Shown: positions 15,465-23,601 of the stretch, piece after piece
How the letters are laid out: each line of letters opens with the position of its first letter
How positions within the stretch are numbered: position 1 is the first letter of the stretch
DNA from: Nostoc sp. C052
Lineage (GTDB): Bacteria > Cyanobacteriota > Cyanobacteriia > Cyanobacteriales > Nostocaceae
Direction of reading: 5' to 3'
Length of the DNA stretch: 64,000 nt
Assembly (NCBI RefSeq): GCF_013393905.1
Contig: NZ_CP040272.1
Coordinates: 7,635,501-7,699,500 of the forward strand
Notes under the pieces: generated by a model
Seen by the model: only the letters and a program-made list of their open reading frames with translations
Told to the model about the DNA's origin: nothing
Database searches by the model: none
Program-made: the position numbers and the translations under genes

Positions 15465-17060
15465 GTGGAGAGAGAGCTACAAGATATCTTCCTCATCGTA
15501 CCAGCAGCTATGCATATCGAAGAACCCGATACCTATGAACCGGAAACTCCATTTTCAGTACCAGATTCTCAGAGTTTCCCAGAAGCAAAAGACTTATCTC
15601 AAGAAAATTTAGATTCTTGTCAATCCTCAGAAGCCGCCTTAAAAATGGCATTAATCGCCAGTGGCTTGGGGTTATGGGATTGGAATCTAGTGACTGATCA
15701 AACTTATTACGATCCCCAATGGAAAAGCATTCTGGGATATCAAGTAGACGAAATCGACAACGATTATCAATCCTTTGAGCAACTTGTACATCCGCAAGAT
15801 TTACCGAGAATTCGCCAAGTATTGCACGATTATCTCCAAGGATGCATATCTGTGTTTGAAGTCGAATTGCGAATGTTGACTAAATCCGGGGAATGGAAGT
15901 GGATTTTGACTTGTGGCAAAGTATTTCAGTGGGATGAATTCGGTAAACCGATGCGGATGGCGGGAACGCACAAGGATATTACTCAGGATAAGGCGATGTC
16001 TACGACGGGCTGCGCCTACGCTACTCAACAATACCAATTCTTTGAACAACTCCAAACAGAAATTGTCCAACGCCAGTCTGTCGAAGACCAAGTTAGGGAA
16101 AAATCACAGCAGCTAGAAACTACCCTCGAAGAACTCAAATATACCCAAAGGCAGTTATTGCAGAACCAGAAAATGGCTAACCTCGGTCAACTGGTGGCGG
16201 ATATGGCTAACGAAATTAACAATCCGGTTAGCTTCATCTACGGCAATCTCCATCCCGCCAGCCAATACGCTGAAGACTTAATCAAAATCATAGAACTTTA
16301 TCAACATCACTATCCCACCCCTACCGCAGTCATTGCCCTACATCTGCAACGCCTCGACCTTGGTTTTGTGAAGACAGACTTTTTAAAACTGCTGTGGTCA
16401 ATGCGAGCTGGATCTGAACGTGTCAAAGAAATTGTTTTCGCCTTGCAGAACTTTTCAACCTCTGACGAAGGTCAAATGAAAAAAGTTGACCTCCATCAAG
16501 GATTTGATAGTGTTCTCAGAATTTTGCAGCATCGTCTCAAAGAAAAGCCTGATAGAGCCAGGATTCAAGTAATTAAAACCTTTGGTGAATTACCTTTAAT
16601 CGAGTGTTATCCAGGTGAACTAAATCAGGTATTCATGAATATCTTAAGCAATGCCATTGATGCCTTAGAAGAGAGGATGAAGCATGATAATTCTTTTACT
16701 CCCAAAATTATAATTCATACAGAAATTGTTAGCAGCCATTTATCATTGGTCAATAGTAATGAATATTGGGTAAACAATAACCAAAGGGATAAAAAACACA
16801 AAGTTATAATTCGCATTTTTGACAATGGCAAAGGCATTTTGCCCCATATCCAAAGACATATATTTGAACCGTTTTTTACGACTAAGCCTGTAGGCAAAGG
16901 TCAAGGACTGGGGCTATCAATTAGTCGGCAAATCATAGTTGAAAAACATCAAGGTAAACTTAAGTGTAATTCTCAATTAGGTCAAGGCACAGAGTTAGTC
17001 ATTGAAATGAATACAACAGCAAGACACTATGCCGCGATCAGAAAACACGCCAGTTTTTAG
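15465..17060 (+). CDS. PAS histidine-kinase-like protein lacking the phospho-acceptor His
   Basis: 531 residues from a GTG; an ATG at 15510 is an alternative start. A PAS/PAC domain spans about 60-175 (GLGLWDWNLVTDQTYYDP to GTHKDITQDK), then a coiled coil, a HisKA-like helix pair and a HATPase domain with N box (NQVFMNILSNAIDALEE), G1 (IFDNGKGI) and G2 (KGQGLGLSIS). In the H box, the position of the phospho-acceptor His reads Asn249 (LVADMANEINNP), encoded AAC; a related kinase at 26699-28147 has IAHEINNP. Autophosphorylation on His is therefore not possible, though ATP binding may remain. Residues 177-187 (about 15995-16024) derive from a dispersed repeat also present at 13590-13621. It could be a pseudokinase scaffold or a decaying gene. 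Confidence 0.88.
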   Translation: MERELQDIFLIVPAAMHIEEPDTYEPETPFSVPDSQSFPEAKDLSQENLDSCQSSEAALKMALIASGLGLWDWNLVTDQTYYDPQWKSILGYQVDEIDNDYQSFEQLVHPQDLPRIRQVLHDYLQGCISVFEVELRMLTKSGEWKWILTCGKVFQWDEFGKPMRMAGTHKDITQDKAMSTTGCAYATQQYQFFEQLQTEIVQRQSVEDQVREKSQQLETTLEELKYTQRQLLQNQKMANLGQLVADMANEINNPVSFIYGNLHPASQYAEDLIKIIELYQHHYPTPTAVIALHLQRLDLGFVKTDFLKLLWSMRAGSERVKEIVFALQNFSTSDEGQMKKVDLHQGFDSVLRILQHRLKEKPDRARIQVIKTFGELPLIECYPGELNQVFMNILSNAIDALEERMKHDNSFTPKIIIHTEIVSSHLSLVNSNEYWVNNNQRDKKHKVIIRIFDNGKGILPHIQRHIFEPFFTTKPVGKGQGLGLSISRQIIVEKHQGKLKCNSQLGQGTELVIEMNTTARHYAAIRKHASF

Positions 17061-17121
17061 GCCTTCCCCCTGCTCCCTGCCCCCTGCCTTATCCCAACGA
17101 TAATTATTTACGCCGACCTAC

Positions 17122-18744
17122 TTATTTCAACCCACTACCATGATGCGCCAAGGCTGCCGTTCCATATTCTGAAGCACGTAACTCTTTGTCAGAGATTTCT
17201 GGCTCCTTAGTATAAACCGAACTCAGTAAAATATTCAGAACTCCACTTTCTTCAGCTTGACTGACAGCGCGATGTGTAATCAATTCACCTACATTTAGAA
17301 TCACGTTGTCTTCTGGGTCAAGAATGACACGGGTAACTGGACGACCTAGTGCTTGTTCAATCCGTTGCTTTTTGATTACCCGTGCGCTGCGTCCTTGCAA
17401 CTTTTCTGCATTCGCTTTCAAGGCTTGCCAGAAAGTGTTGAGATTCTCTTGAGCGATGCTGGCCCCGTCGCGCAGTTGAACTTTGTTTTCTAACCATGTG
17501 TCCCTTGCACTAGAACGGACTGCGGTTGCTAGAGTTAGACCGACAGCATTCAGCAATTCTGCTTTTTTACCGTAAACCTGGGCGCGATCGAGAAGGGATT
17601 CCGTCACAATCTGCCCAGATGCCGCAATAATTAAGCCATCGTCAGCACGCACTGTTTGCCCAACTCTCCGCCCTCTTGCCTGCTCGATCGCCATATCTGC
17701 CAGTGAGTCAATCGAACGACGCAGATGAGCGGTGCTGCTGTGAGTTACGCTGCCAATTCCATTGCTAAAAGATTCTGTTGCTGCTTGCAAATTGCGGCTG
17801 ATGTTGGCAGTTAGGCTGCCACCTGTGGCTCTATAGAGTTCATCGAGGATACCCATGCGATCGGCCGCTTCGGCATCGACTAGCGTCACTTCCTGCCCCT
17901 GTAATAGCAGTACATTCCCGTCTGGAGTCAGCACATCCCGCTCAACATGCTTGCCAATCACATATACCTTTTGCTCGGCAGGATCAACCAAATTGTTTGT
18001 CAGGGAAGCAGTTGCATCTCGATTAAGGTCTTGCAGTTTGCTGCTAGTAGCATCAGTTGCAGCTTGCAATTGCTCACCTGCATTCTGGCTTGCTTCTTGT
18101 AGTCCGCGGTTCACGCTCTCTACCGAACTTTGTAGCTGCTCATTCACGGTTTGAACTGCTGTTTGCAGTCTGCGGTTGGTAGTATCAGCCGAGTCCTGCA
18201 ATCTATCTCCAGTTGCTTGAACAGCTCCTCGGATACCACCGACCTGTTCTTCCATCATTTGAGCAGTTTGTGGAGGTACAAAGGCAACATCATCACCAAT
18301 TTTCAGGGTTTCGGCAGCAGGAACAAACGATCGCCCTGAGTACGCATCGGCAAATACACCGCCAGAAACTTCGTATCCTTCCACCAATCCACTACGTTCA
18401 TCAAAGAACAAATCGACCAATATACCAAGGTCGAGTCCTTCGGTAGTCAGAATTCTCTTTTTTCTCAGCACAATACCCTGGTGCAGAATCTCTTTAATTA
18501 CAGGCATACGATGTGCCTTAACAATAGATGCTTTGGAGTTAACTACGATCGCATCTAACCCAATCGCTTGCACCTCTTCTAAAGGAATCACTTTTGCATC
18601 TCGAAACAGTCCTTTTTCTGCAACGAGAAAACCCAAAAGTTGATTGCGTTTCTGATCAAAAATTAAATCTATAATTCGGACAACTTTCTCGCCTGTGTCG
18701 TAGGTGACGACAACTTTATCGATAACATCACTACCTTTACGCAT
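17122..18744 (-). CDS. PRC-barrel domain protein with coiled coil and triple C-terminal repeat
   Basis: 540 residues. Two PRC-barrel units (about 3-70 and 85-150) are followed by an amphipathic Gln/Ala/Asn-rich coiled coil (about 165-250). Three copies of a roughly 45-residue module come next, at about 261-306, 358-403 and 464-510, each with the pattern G-x-x-V-x-R, a D-G or E-D turn, a short strand, G-x-x-(I/V)-T and a helix ending near a Leu-Leu pair. PRC barrels serve in rRNA maturation and membrane-protein assembly; the role of this protein is unknown. Its ATG directly abuts the stop of an upstream small membrane protein (TAA-ATG), so the two are cotranslated. No signal peptide is seen. 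Confidence 0.75.
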   Translation of the reverse strand: MRKGSDVIDKVVVTYDTGEKVVRIIDLIFDQKRNQLLGFLVAEKGLFRDAKVIPLEEVQAIGLDAIVVNSKASIVKAHRMPVIKEILHQGIVLRKKRILTTEGLDLGILVDLFFDERSGLVEGYEVSGGVFADAYSGRSFVPAAETLKIGDDVAFVPPQTAQMMEEQVGGIRGAVQATGDRLQDSADTTNRRLQTAVQTVNEQLQSSVESVNRGLQEASQNAGEQLQAATDATSSKLQDLNRDATASLTNNLVDPAEQKVYVIGKHVERDVLTPDGNVLLLQGQEVTLVDAEAADRMGILDELYRATGGSLTANISRNLQAATESFSNGIGSVTHSSTAHLRRSIDSLADMAIEQARGRRVGQTVRADDGLIIAASGQIVTESLLDRAQVYGKKAELLNAVGLTLATAVRSSARDTWLENKVQLRDGASIAQENLNTFWQALKANAEKLQGRSARVIKKQRIEQALGRPVTRVILDPEDNVILNVGELITHRAVSQAEESGVLNILLSSVYTKEPEISDKELRASEYGTAALAHHGSGLK

Positions 18745-18957
18745 TTATCTATCCCTCCTATATTGATTGTCTTGTTCAATCACTTGTTCGTTGGTTGCCT
18801 GACCTTTAAGTTGAAAATATCGTCCCTCTTTACCAAAACCGGGAACGATATCAATCATGCCAAAGTATTCGAGTAATACCCCAAATATGGCAACAAGAAT
18901 GATTAAAACAGTTATATTTGCTCCCGTATTAGAGCGCTTTCCTATGAGTCTAGGCAT
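18745..18957 (-). CDS. small single-pass membrane protein
   Basis: 70 residues: a basic N-terminus (MPRLIGKRSNTG), one hydrophobic helix (ANITVLIILVAIFGVLLEYF) and a charged soluble tail (about 40 residues, ending YRRDR). The stop codon is immediately followed by the ATG of the PRC-barrel gene, with a purine-rich ribosome-binding site AGGAGGGAT inside its own last codons. The arrangement suggests a membrane anchor or partner for the PRC-barrel protein. No family recognised. Confidence 0.72.
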   Translation of the reverse strand: MPRLIGKRSNTGANITVLIILVAIFGVLLEYFGMIDIVPGFGKEGRYFQLKGQATNEQVIEQDNQYRRDR

Positions 18958-19279
18958 TGTATTTCATTATTTATTGTTGTTTTTTCTTATTGTAAACATT
19001 GCTAGAAATGTTATACAAGAAATTTATATCATTAAATTTAGTTAATATGTTTATTTATTGTTATATACCTTACTTTAGATACTCTTGTGGAATCAAAAGA
19101 TCCAAAGGGTATCTTTCCAAAGATAGATTTTTTAGTTAGTTATTATCAATCTCTTATATCTATTATTTATTGGAAAGAAATATTTTTATTAGCCTCAATA
19201 CCATTGAATAACTTAAAAGATAATGTCATTCTTCCATTCGGGATTCGTCTCGCCGAGTTATATTGAGCGCATCTCAAAG
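18958..19279. other. AT-rich intergenic region, no gene
   Basis: Very AT-rich sequence upstream of the small membrane protein gene, presumably holding its promoter. Two partly repeated ATCTTTCC-type blocks are visible near 19108-19124. Nothing codes here. Confidence 0.4.
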
Positions 19280-19290
19280 TTAGGGTTAGT

Positions 19291-19444
19291 CCCGCATTTC
19301 TCACAAGGAGAGAAGGGATTGAACTCTCCCAAAGCGCGAACCTCATGGGCGAAGTAATAAGTAATAAGTAATAAGTAATAAGTAAGATTCATTACTCATT
19401 ACCCATTACTCATTACTTACTTGAGATGTGGTGAGAAATTCGGG
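19291..19444. mobile_element. MITE-like element with inverted ends and near-duplicate flanks
   Basis: The left end CCCGCATTTCTCAC (19291-19304) is inverted at the right end GTGAGAAATTCGGG (19431-19444), with one mismatch. Flanks read TTAGGGTTAGT (19280-19290) and TTAGGGTAGT (19445-19454), a probable target duplication with one indel. The interior holds a TAAGTAA heptamer run (about 19350-19386) followed by a CATTACT run in the opposite sense. Confidence 0.6.
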
Positions 19445-19476
19445 TTAGGGTAGTACAAACATCACAGTAACTAATA

Positions 19477-19597
19477 GACCTCTTGCAAAAGTGCCTTTTG
19501 CACTCTTGTCGGGAAAGGGGGAAAGGTTAAAGGGGAATGTTAATTCTATCCCTTTTCCCTTTAACCCTTACCCTTTACCCGACTTATGCAAGAAGTC
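19477..19597. mobile_element. TA-flanked MITE abutting an acetyltransferase start codon
   Basis: The left end GACCTCTTGCAAAAGTGC and right end GACTTATGCAAGAAGTC are imperfect inverted repeats. TA dinucleotides flank both sides (19475-19476 and 19598-19599), the usual Tc1/IS630 duplication. The right TA is followed at once by the ATG at 19600. The interior is polypurine/polypyrimidine (GGGAAAGGGGGAAAGG and CCCTTTAACCCTTACCC). Confidence 0.65.
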
Positions 19598-19599
19598 TA

Positions 19600-20077
19600 A
19601 TGTTCACCTTTAACCTAATCAATGAGAGTAATGCACGCGCTATCTTAAGTTGGCGATACGAGCCACTCTATGATTTATATAACTACTCAGAGCTAGAAGC
19701 TAATCTACTACAACATATTCTGCACCCCCAGAACACCTTTTACAGTATTCTGGATGAGAATGGCGAGTTGGTAGCTTACTGTTCTTTTGGACAAGATGGA
19801 CAGGTCGCTGGTGGTGATTACCATGAGCAAGCGTTGGATATTGGTATGGGGATTCCCTGACTTGACCGGACAAGGAAAGGGCGCTGAGTATGCCAATGCG
19901 ATGTTGGAATTTGCAGACAGTTTATTTCAGCCAAAAGCTTTTCGAGTGACGATCGCAGCATTCAACAAGCGTGCGATACGGGTATGGCAGAAATTGGGAT
20001 TCAAGCATCAGCGATCGTTTGAGCGAAGCAGTGATGGAATGCAATTTATCGTGTTGTTACGAGTAGACAATCGGTAA
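19600..20077 (+). pseudogene. frameshifted GNAT-family N-acetyltransferase
   Basis: From the ATG at 19600 the frame reads MFTFNLINESNARAILSW to QALDIGMGIP and stops. In the next frame the protein continues PDLTGQGKGAEYANAMLEFA, VTIAAFNKRAIRVWQKLGF and QFIVLLRVDNR to TAA. Together these make a standard GNAT fold of about 158 residues with the acetyl-CoA-binding GQGKGAEY loop. One extra base near 19853 (GATTCCCTGA) breaks it. The 478-bp span is one more than a multiple of three. The upstream MITE has also replaced the normal leader, so the gene is probably dead. Confidence 0.85.
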
Positions 20078-20263
20078 ACGACGTTAGCCACACTTAAATT
20101 GAGAGTTCAATAAAACAGCAGTGAATATCTTTACCAGAATACTGAATCATAAAATGGGAAAATAAGGGTGAGCAATATCACCCTCGAATTTACAGAGCTA
20201 TTTACCTAAGACAGATACTTGTGTCCGGTTAGACACAACAAATAATTAAAGTCTCTCTTAGCT

Positions 20264-20413
20264 ATGCCCAATTCCCACTGCCCCATACCCAATTTAGCAT
20301 TGCGAATCGTTCACTTTGTCTCAGTGCCAATGGTTATCTTATTTGCAGTGATTCACTATCAATTAGGGCAGAAAGCTGGAAAAACTCAACTAATAGAATC
20401 AATGTTTGAGTAA
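20264..20413 (+). CDS. possible small membrane protein, 49 residues
   Basis: Starts with ATG and encodes MPNSHCPIPNLALRIVHF, then a hydrophobic stretch (SVPMVILFAVIHYQLG) and ends AGKTQLIESMFE. The composition fits a single membrane helix with polar ends and looks more protein-like than other short frames here, but no family is recognised and there is no clear ribosome-binding site. It could be a remnant of a longer gene. Confidence 0.35.
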   Translation: MPNSHCPIPNLALRIVHFVSVPMVILFAVIHYQLGQKAGKTQLIESMFE

Positions 20414-20523
20414 ACCAACAACAGATAGTTATGGAAACGCAGGGATTAATGACCAATGACAAATGATAAATCATAAATGACAAATGACTAAGGGAATTCC
20501 AAATACAAAATACTCAACTCCTT

Positions 20524-20606
20524 CTTGTGGGGTGTGCGTCTCGCCCGCCTTTGGCTAGAGGCGGGCAAGATGCCCACCCCACAAGATTGGATAATTTATT
20601 TGTTGT
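20524..20606. repeat. hairpin repeat with a partial second copy at 44041
   Basis: CTTGTGGGGTG (20524-20534) pairs with CACCCCACAAG (20576-20586), and inside CGCCCGCC pairs with GGCGGGC. The following ATTGGATAATTTATTTGTTG recurs at 44060-44079 after CCTCACAAG. Copies are often found upstream or downstream of genes; this one sits just before the pyrF-pyrE start. Confidence 0.65.
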
Positions 20607-20652
20607 CAATCCCTAATGACAAATGACCAATGACTCTTTTTTAAAGAAAAAT

Positions 20653-22086
20653 ATGAACTTTTTTGATAAATTGAATCGTAATATCTTACAAAATCAAAGC
20701 TTACTGTTTGTTGGACTCGATCCAAATCCAGAGATGATGCCTACGCGTTATGAATCTGAAGAACTGATTACTGGTTTGGAAAAGTGGTTACAGTTCATTA
20801 TTGCGGAAACTGCTGATTTTGTTTGTGCCTATAAACCAACACTTGGCTTTTATGAAGCGTTAGGTATTCCCGGCTTAGAACTGCTGTACAAAACTTTAGC
20901 AGCCATTCCAGCCCACATTCCTGTTATTTTAGATGCAAAACACAGTGACTTAAATACTAGTACCATTTTTGCCCGGACTGTGTTTACAGAATGGCAAGTG
21001 GATGCAATCACTCTTAGTCCCTATACAGGACAAGATCATGTCGCACCTTTTTTGGTCTATCCTGATAAAGCGGTGTTTATTTTATGCTGTACTTCAAATC
21101 CAGGTGCAGAAGCTTTACAGCAATATCCTGCAAAGGAATCACCCCTTTATTTACAGGTAGTAAAAGAATCAAAAACTTGGGGGACTCCAGAACAATTAGG
21201 TTTGGAAGTGGGAACTACAAATCCTGAAGTTTTAGCACTTATTCGAGCAGTTGCACCAGAACGAATTATTATGGCGCGTAGCATTTGGGCGGAGGGTCAA
21301 AATCTGAAGCAAATTTTAGAAGCTGGCTTGAATGCTAATGGTGATGGTTTGCTGATTCCTGTTCCTCAAGATACGTTGGGAAACACAAAATTATCTGAAG
21401 AAGTACAGTCTTTACGCGCAGAAATTAATCAAATAAAAGCTGAAATTATTTATGACAATTCTACATGTTCGGTGTGGTTTCCTGATGTTTGCTTGCTAAA
21501 TCAGCATCCCCAACAAGACTTAATTTTACAACTTTATGACATTGACTGTATTATGTTTGGCAGCTTTGTCCAAGCGTCAGGAGCGATATTTCCTTATTAC
21601 ATCGACTTACGCAAAATTATTTCCAATCCCCAAGTTTTTAATCAAGTTCTCACAGCTTATGAGGATATTTTGAAAAATCTTAGTTTTGATAGGTTAGCAG
21701 GTATTCCCTATGGTTCTTTACCGACTGCGACTGGTTTAGCTTTGCGTCTTCATTGTCCAATGATTTTCCCTCGTAAAGAGGTGAAGGCACATGGAACTCG
21801 GAGAGTCATTGAGGGTAACTTTCATCCTGGCGAAACGGTTGTAGTGGTTGATGATATTCTCATCAGCGGCAAAAGCGTCATGGAAGGGGCAGGAAAGTTA
21901 GAATCAGCAGGATTAAAGGTTGATGATATTGTAGTATTTATTGACCATGAACAGGGGGTGAAAGATAGATTACAGCAAAATGGTTATCGCAGTCATGCGG
22001 TTTTAACTATTTCAGAAATTACTAATACTTTATATCAAGCAGGGCGAATAAATGAGGAGCAATTTTTAGCTTTTGCTGAAAGTTAG
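20653..22086 (+). CDS. pyrF-pyrE: bifunctional orotidine-5'-phosphate decarboxylase / orotate phosphoribosyltransferase
   Basis: 477 residues from the ATG at 20653 (MNFFDKLNRN); an ATG ten codons upstream lies in a repeat tract and is less likely. Residues about 1-265 form the decarboxylase barrel: FVGLDPNPEMMP, YKPTLGFYEALG and the active-site strand LDAKHSDLNTS (Asp-Lys-x-x-Asp). After a helical linker, about 275-477 form the phosphoribosyltransferase with the PRPP loop VVVVDDILISGKS. Together they convert orotate to UMP. The order PyrF-PyrE is the reverse of the eukaryotic UMP synthase and is known in cyanobacteria. No other pyr gene is adjacent. Confidence 0.92.
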   Translation: MNFFDKLNRNILQNQSLLFVGLDPNPEMMPTRYESEELITGLEKWLQFIIAETADFVCAYKPTLGFYEALGIPGLELLYKTLAAIPAHIPVILDAKHSDLNTSTIFARTVFTEWQVDAITLSPYTGQDHVAPFLVYPDKAVFILCCTSNPGAEALQQYPAKESPLYLQVVKESKTWGTPEQLGLEVGTTNPEVLALIRAVAPERIIMARSIWAEGQNLKQILEAGLNANGDGLLIPVPQDTLGNTKLSEEVQSLRAEINQIKAEIIYDNSTCSVWFPDVCLLNQHPQQDLILQLYDIDCIMFGSFVQASGAIFPYYIDLRKIISNPQVFNQVLTAYEDILKNLSFDRLAGIPYGSLPTATGLALRLHCPMIFPRKEVKAHGTRRVIEGNFHPGETVVVVDDILISGKSVMEGAGKLESAGLKVDDIVVFIDHEQGVKDRLQQNGYRSHAVLTISEITNTLYQAGRINEEQFLAFAES

Positions 22087-22212
22087 TAATTGGAATAATG
22101 GGGATTAGAGATTAGGGAATGGGGGAAGATTTTCTTGTCTACTTCCTGTTGAGCATATTTAATTACTTGGTTCAATCTGGTAACTAGAATAATTTTGATT
22201 TTTAAATTAATT

Positions 22213-23310
22213 ATGAACATTTCACTGAATCAACTACTGAGATGGTTAATTTTTACGCTGCTATTTCCTCTTGTGTTTCTCAATGGTTGGCTAGCATTTT
22301 TGCTGGTTAAAAATCTTCAACCTGTTGTGACAATTCTTGTCTTGGCTACTTTGCTTGCATTCATTTTAAACTATCCTGTTTCAATTCTTCAACGGGGTGG
22401 AGTTAAACGCGGCTATGCAGTAGCGTTAGTTTTTATATTAGCATTAGTAATTGTTGTTGCTTTGGGTATAACTTTAGGGCCCATTGTTTTAGAGCAATTT
22501 AATGAAATGGTTAAAGTTTTTCCCCAATGGATTGATTCTAGCGAAGAAAAACTTCAGATTGTAAATGATTGGTTTTTGAGACACAAAATAAATGTAAATT
22601 TCAGTCAGTTATTAACACAGATAACTAACAAATTGCCCAATGAATTAGAGTTTGTTTCAGATAAACTTTTAAGCATTATTATAGATACTATTGATAGTAT
22701 TTCTGAATCATTAATCACAGTAGTGTTGACTTTTTACCTGTTGTTAGATGGGCCAAGAATTTGGCAGGGAATATTTAAGAAGTTGCCGGGAAATTTTGCT
22801 CAGAAGGTAAGCCAGTCTATTCAGCAAAACTTCCAAAATTACTTGATTGGTCAGGTAACTTTGGCTTTGCTGATGGGTGTTTCAGTAACATTATTGTTTT
22901 TAGGTTTTCAAGTCCAGTTTGGTTTACTTTTTGGTTTGGCGGTTGGGGTTTTGAGCTTAATTCCCTTTGGTGATGTTGTCAGTTTGATTGTAATTACTTT
23001 TATAATAGCTACACACGACTTTTGGCTAGCAGCAAAAGTTTTTGCGGTAGCTGTTGTCATTGACCAGTTAATCGATCAGGCGATCGCACCACGTTTATTA
23101 GGTAAATTTACTGGACTTAGACCGATATGGGTATTAATTGCCTTGCTTGTCGGCACCAATATTGGTGGAGTCTTGGGTTTGCTAGTTGCTGTACCTGTAT
23201 CTGGTTTTATCAAAGATGTCGCAGATGGTTTTTCTACATCTGGTAATTCTAGTAAAGTGGGTAAGGATGAAGCCGCGTCAGAATTGTTGCCAGAGGAATC
23301 AATATTGTAA
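22213..23310 (+). CDS. AI-2E family transporter (PerM/TqsA-like permease)
   Basis: 365 residues from the ATG at 22213; an upstream in-frame TTG is less likely. Eight or so membrane segments are arranged as in the AI-2E family: two N-terminal pairs (WLIFTLLFPLVFLNGWLAFL, VALVFILALVIVVALG), a soluble amphipathic section (about 100-170) and a C-terminal helix group with IDQLIDQAIAPRLLGKFTGL and the VLGLLVAVPVSG helix. Members export small molecules, including autoinducer 2 or Na+/Li+; the substrate here cannot be assigned. It follows pyrF-pyrE in the same direction by 126 bp. Confidence 0.85.
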   Translation: MNISLNQLLRWLIFTLLFPLVFLNGWLAFLLVKNLQPVVTILVLATLLAFILNYPVSILQRGGVKRGYAVALVFILALVIVVALGITLGPIVLEQFNEMVKVFPQWIDSSEEKLQIVNDWFLRHKINVNFSQLLTQITNKLPNELEFVSDKLLSIIIDTIDSISESLITVVLTFYLLLDGPRIWQGIFKKLPGNFAQKVSQSIQQNFQNYLIGQVTLALLMGVSVTLLFLGFQVQFGLLFGLAVGVLSLIPFGDVVSLIVITFIIATHDFWLAAKVFAVAVVIDQLIDQAIAPRLLGKFTGLRPIWVLIALLVGTNIGGVLGLLVAVPVSGFIKDVADGFSTSGNSSKVGKDEAASELLPEESIL

Positions 23311-23358
23311 TGAGTTACAACTGTGGGTAGGTGAATATTGCCCACTCAAAAGGAACTA

Positions 23359-23447
23359 GACATCTCCAGAAATTAAATATGCGTTACCCATAACCCTTGT
23401 AGAGACGTAGCACTGCTACGTCTCTACATTCGTTTTCGGAGAATGTC
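23359..23447. mobile_element. TA-flanked hairpin MITE, copy 1
   Basis: Begins GACATCTCCAGAAATTAAAT and ends TTTTCGGAGAATGTC, with TA on both sides (23357-23358, 23448-23449). The centre is a perfect 15-bp-arm hairpin, TGTAGAGACGTAGCA/TGCTACGTCTCTACA. Other copies are at 50166-50254 and 54879-54970. Confidence 0.8.
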
Positions 23448-23454
23448 TATTACA

Positions 23455-23484
23455 TAAAAAAGCCCCCAGCATTCCTACTAGGGG
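23455..23484 (-). terminator. intrinsic terminator downstream of clpC
   Basis: Read on the minus strand: CCCCTAG, loop TAGGAATG, CTGGGGG (one U-G pair), followed by CTTTTTTA. It lies about 120 bp after the clpC stop codon. Confidence 0.65.
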
Positions 23485-23601
23485 TGAGAAATAATACCAT
23501 TTCACTTAATGTTTGTCGGAGATGCCCCTGTTAGTGCCTCTACTTAAGTAAAAGGCTAGGTGTTTCTCAAATATTACAGCAAAAAGCGATCGGGTATAAA
23601 A

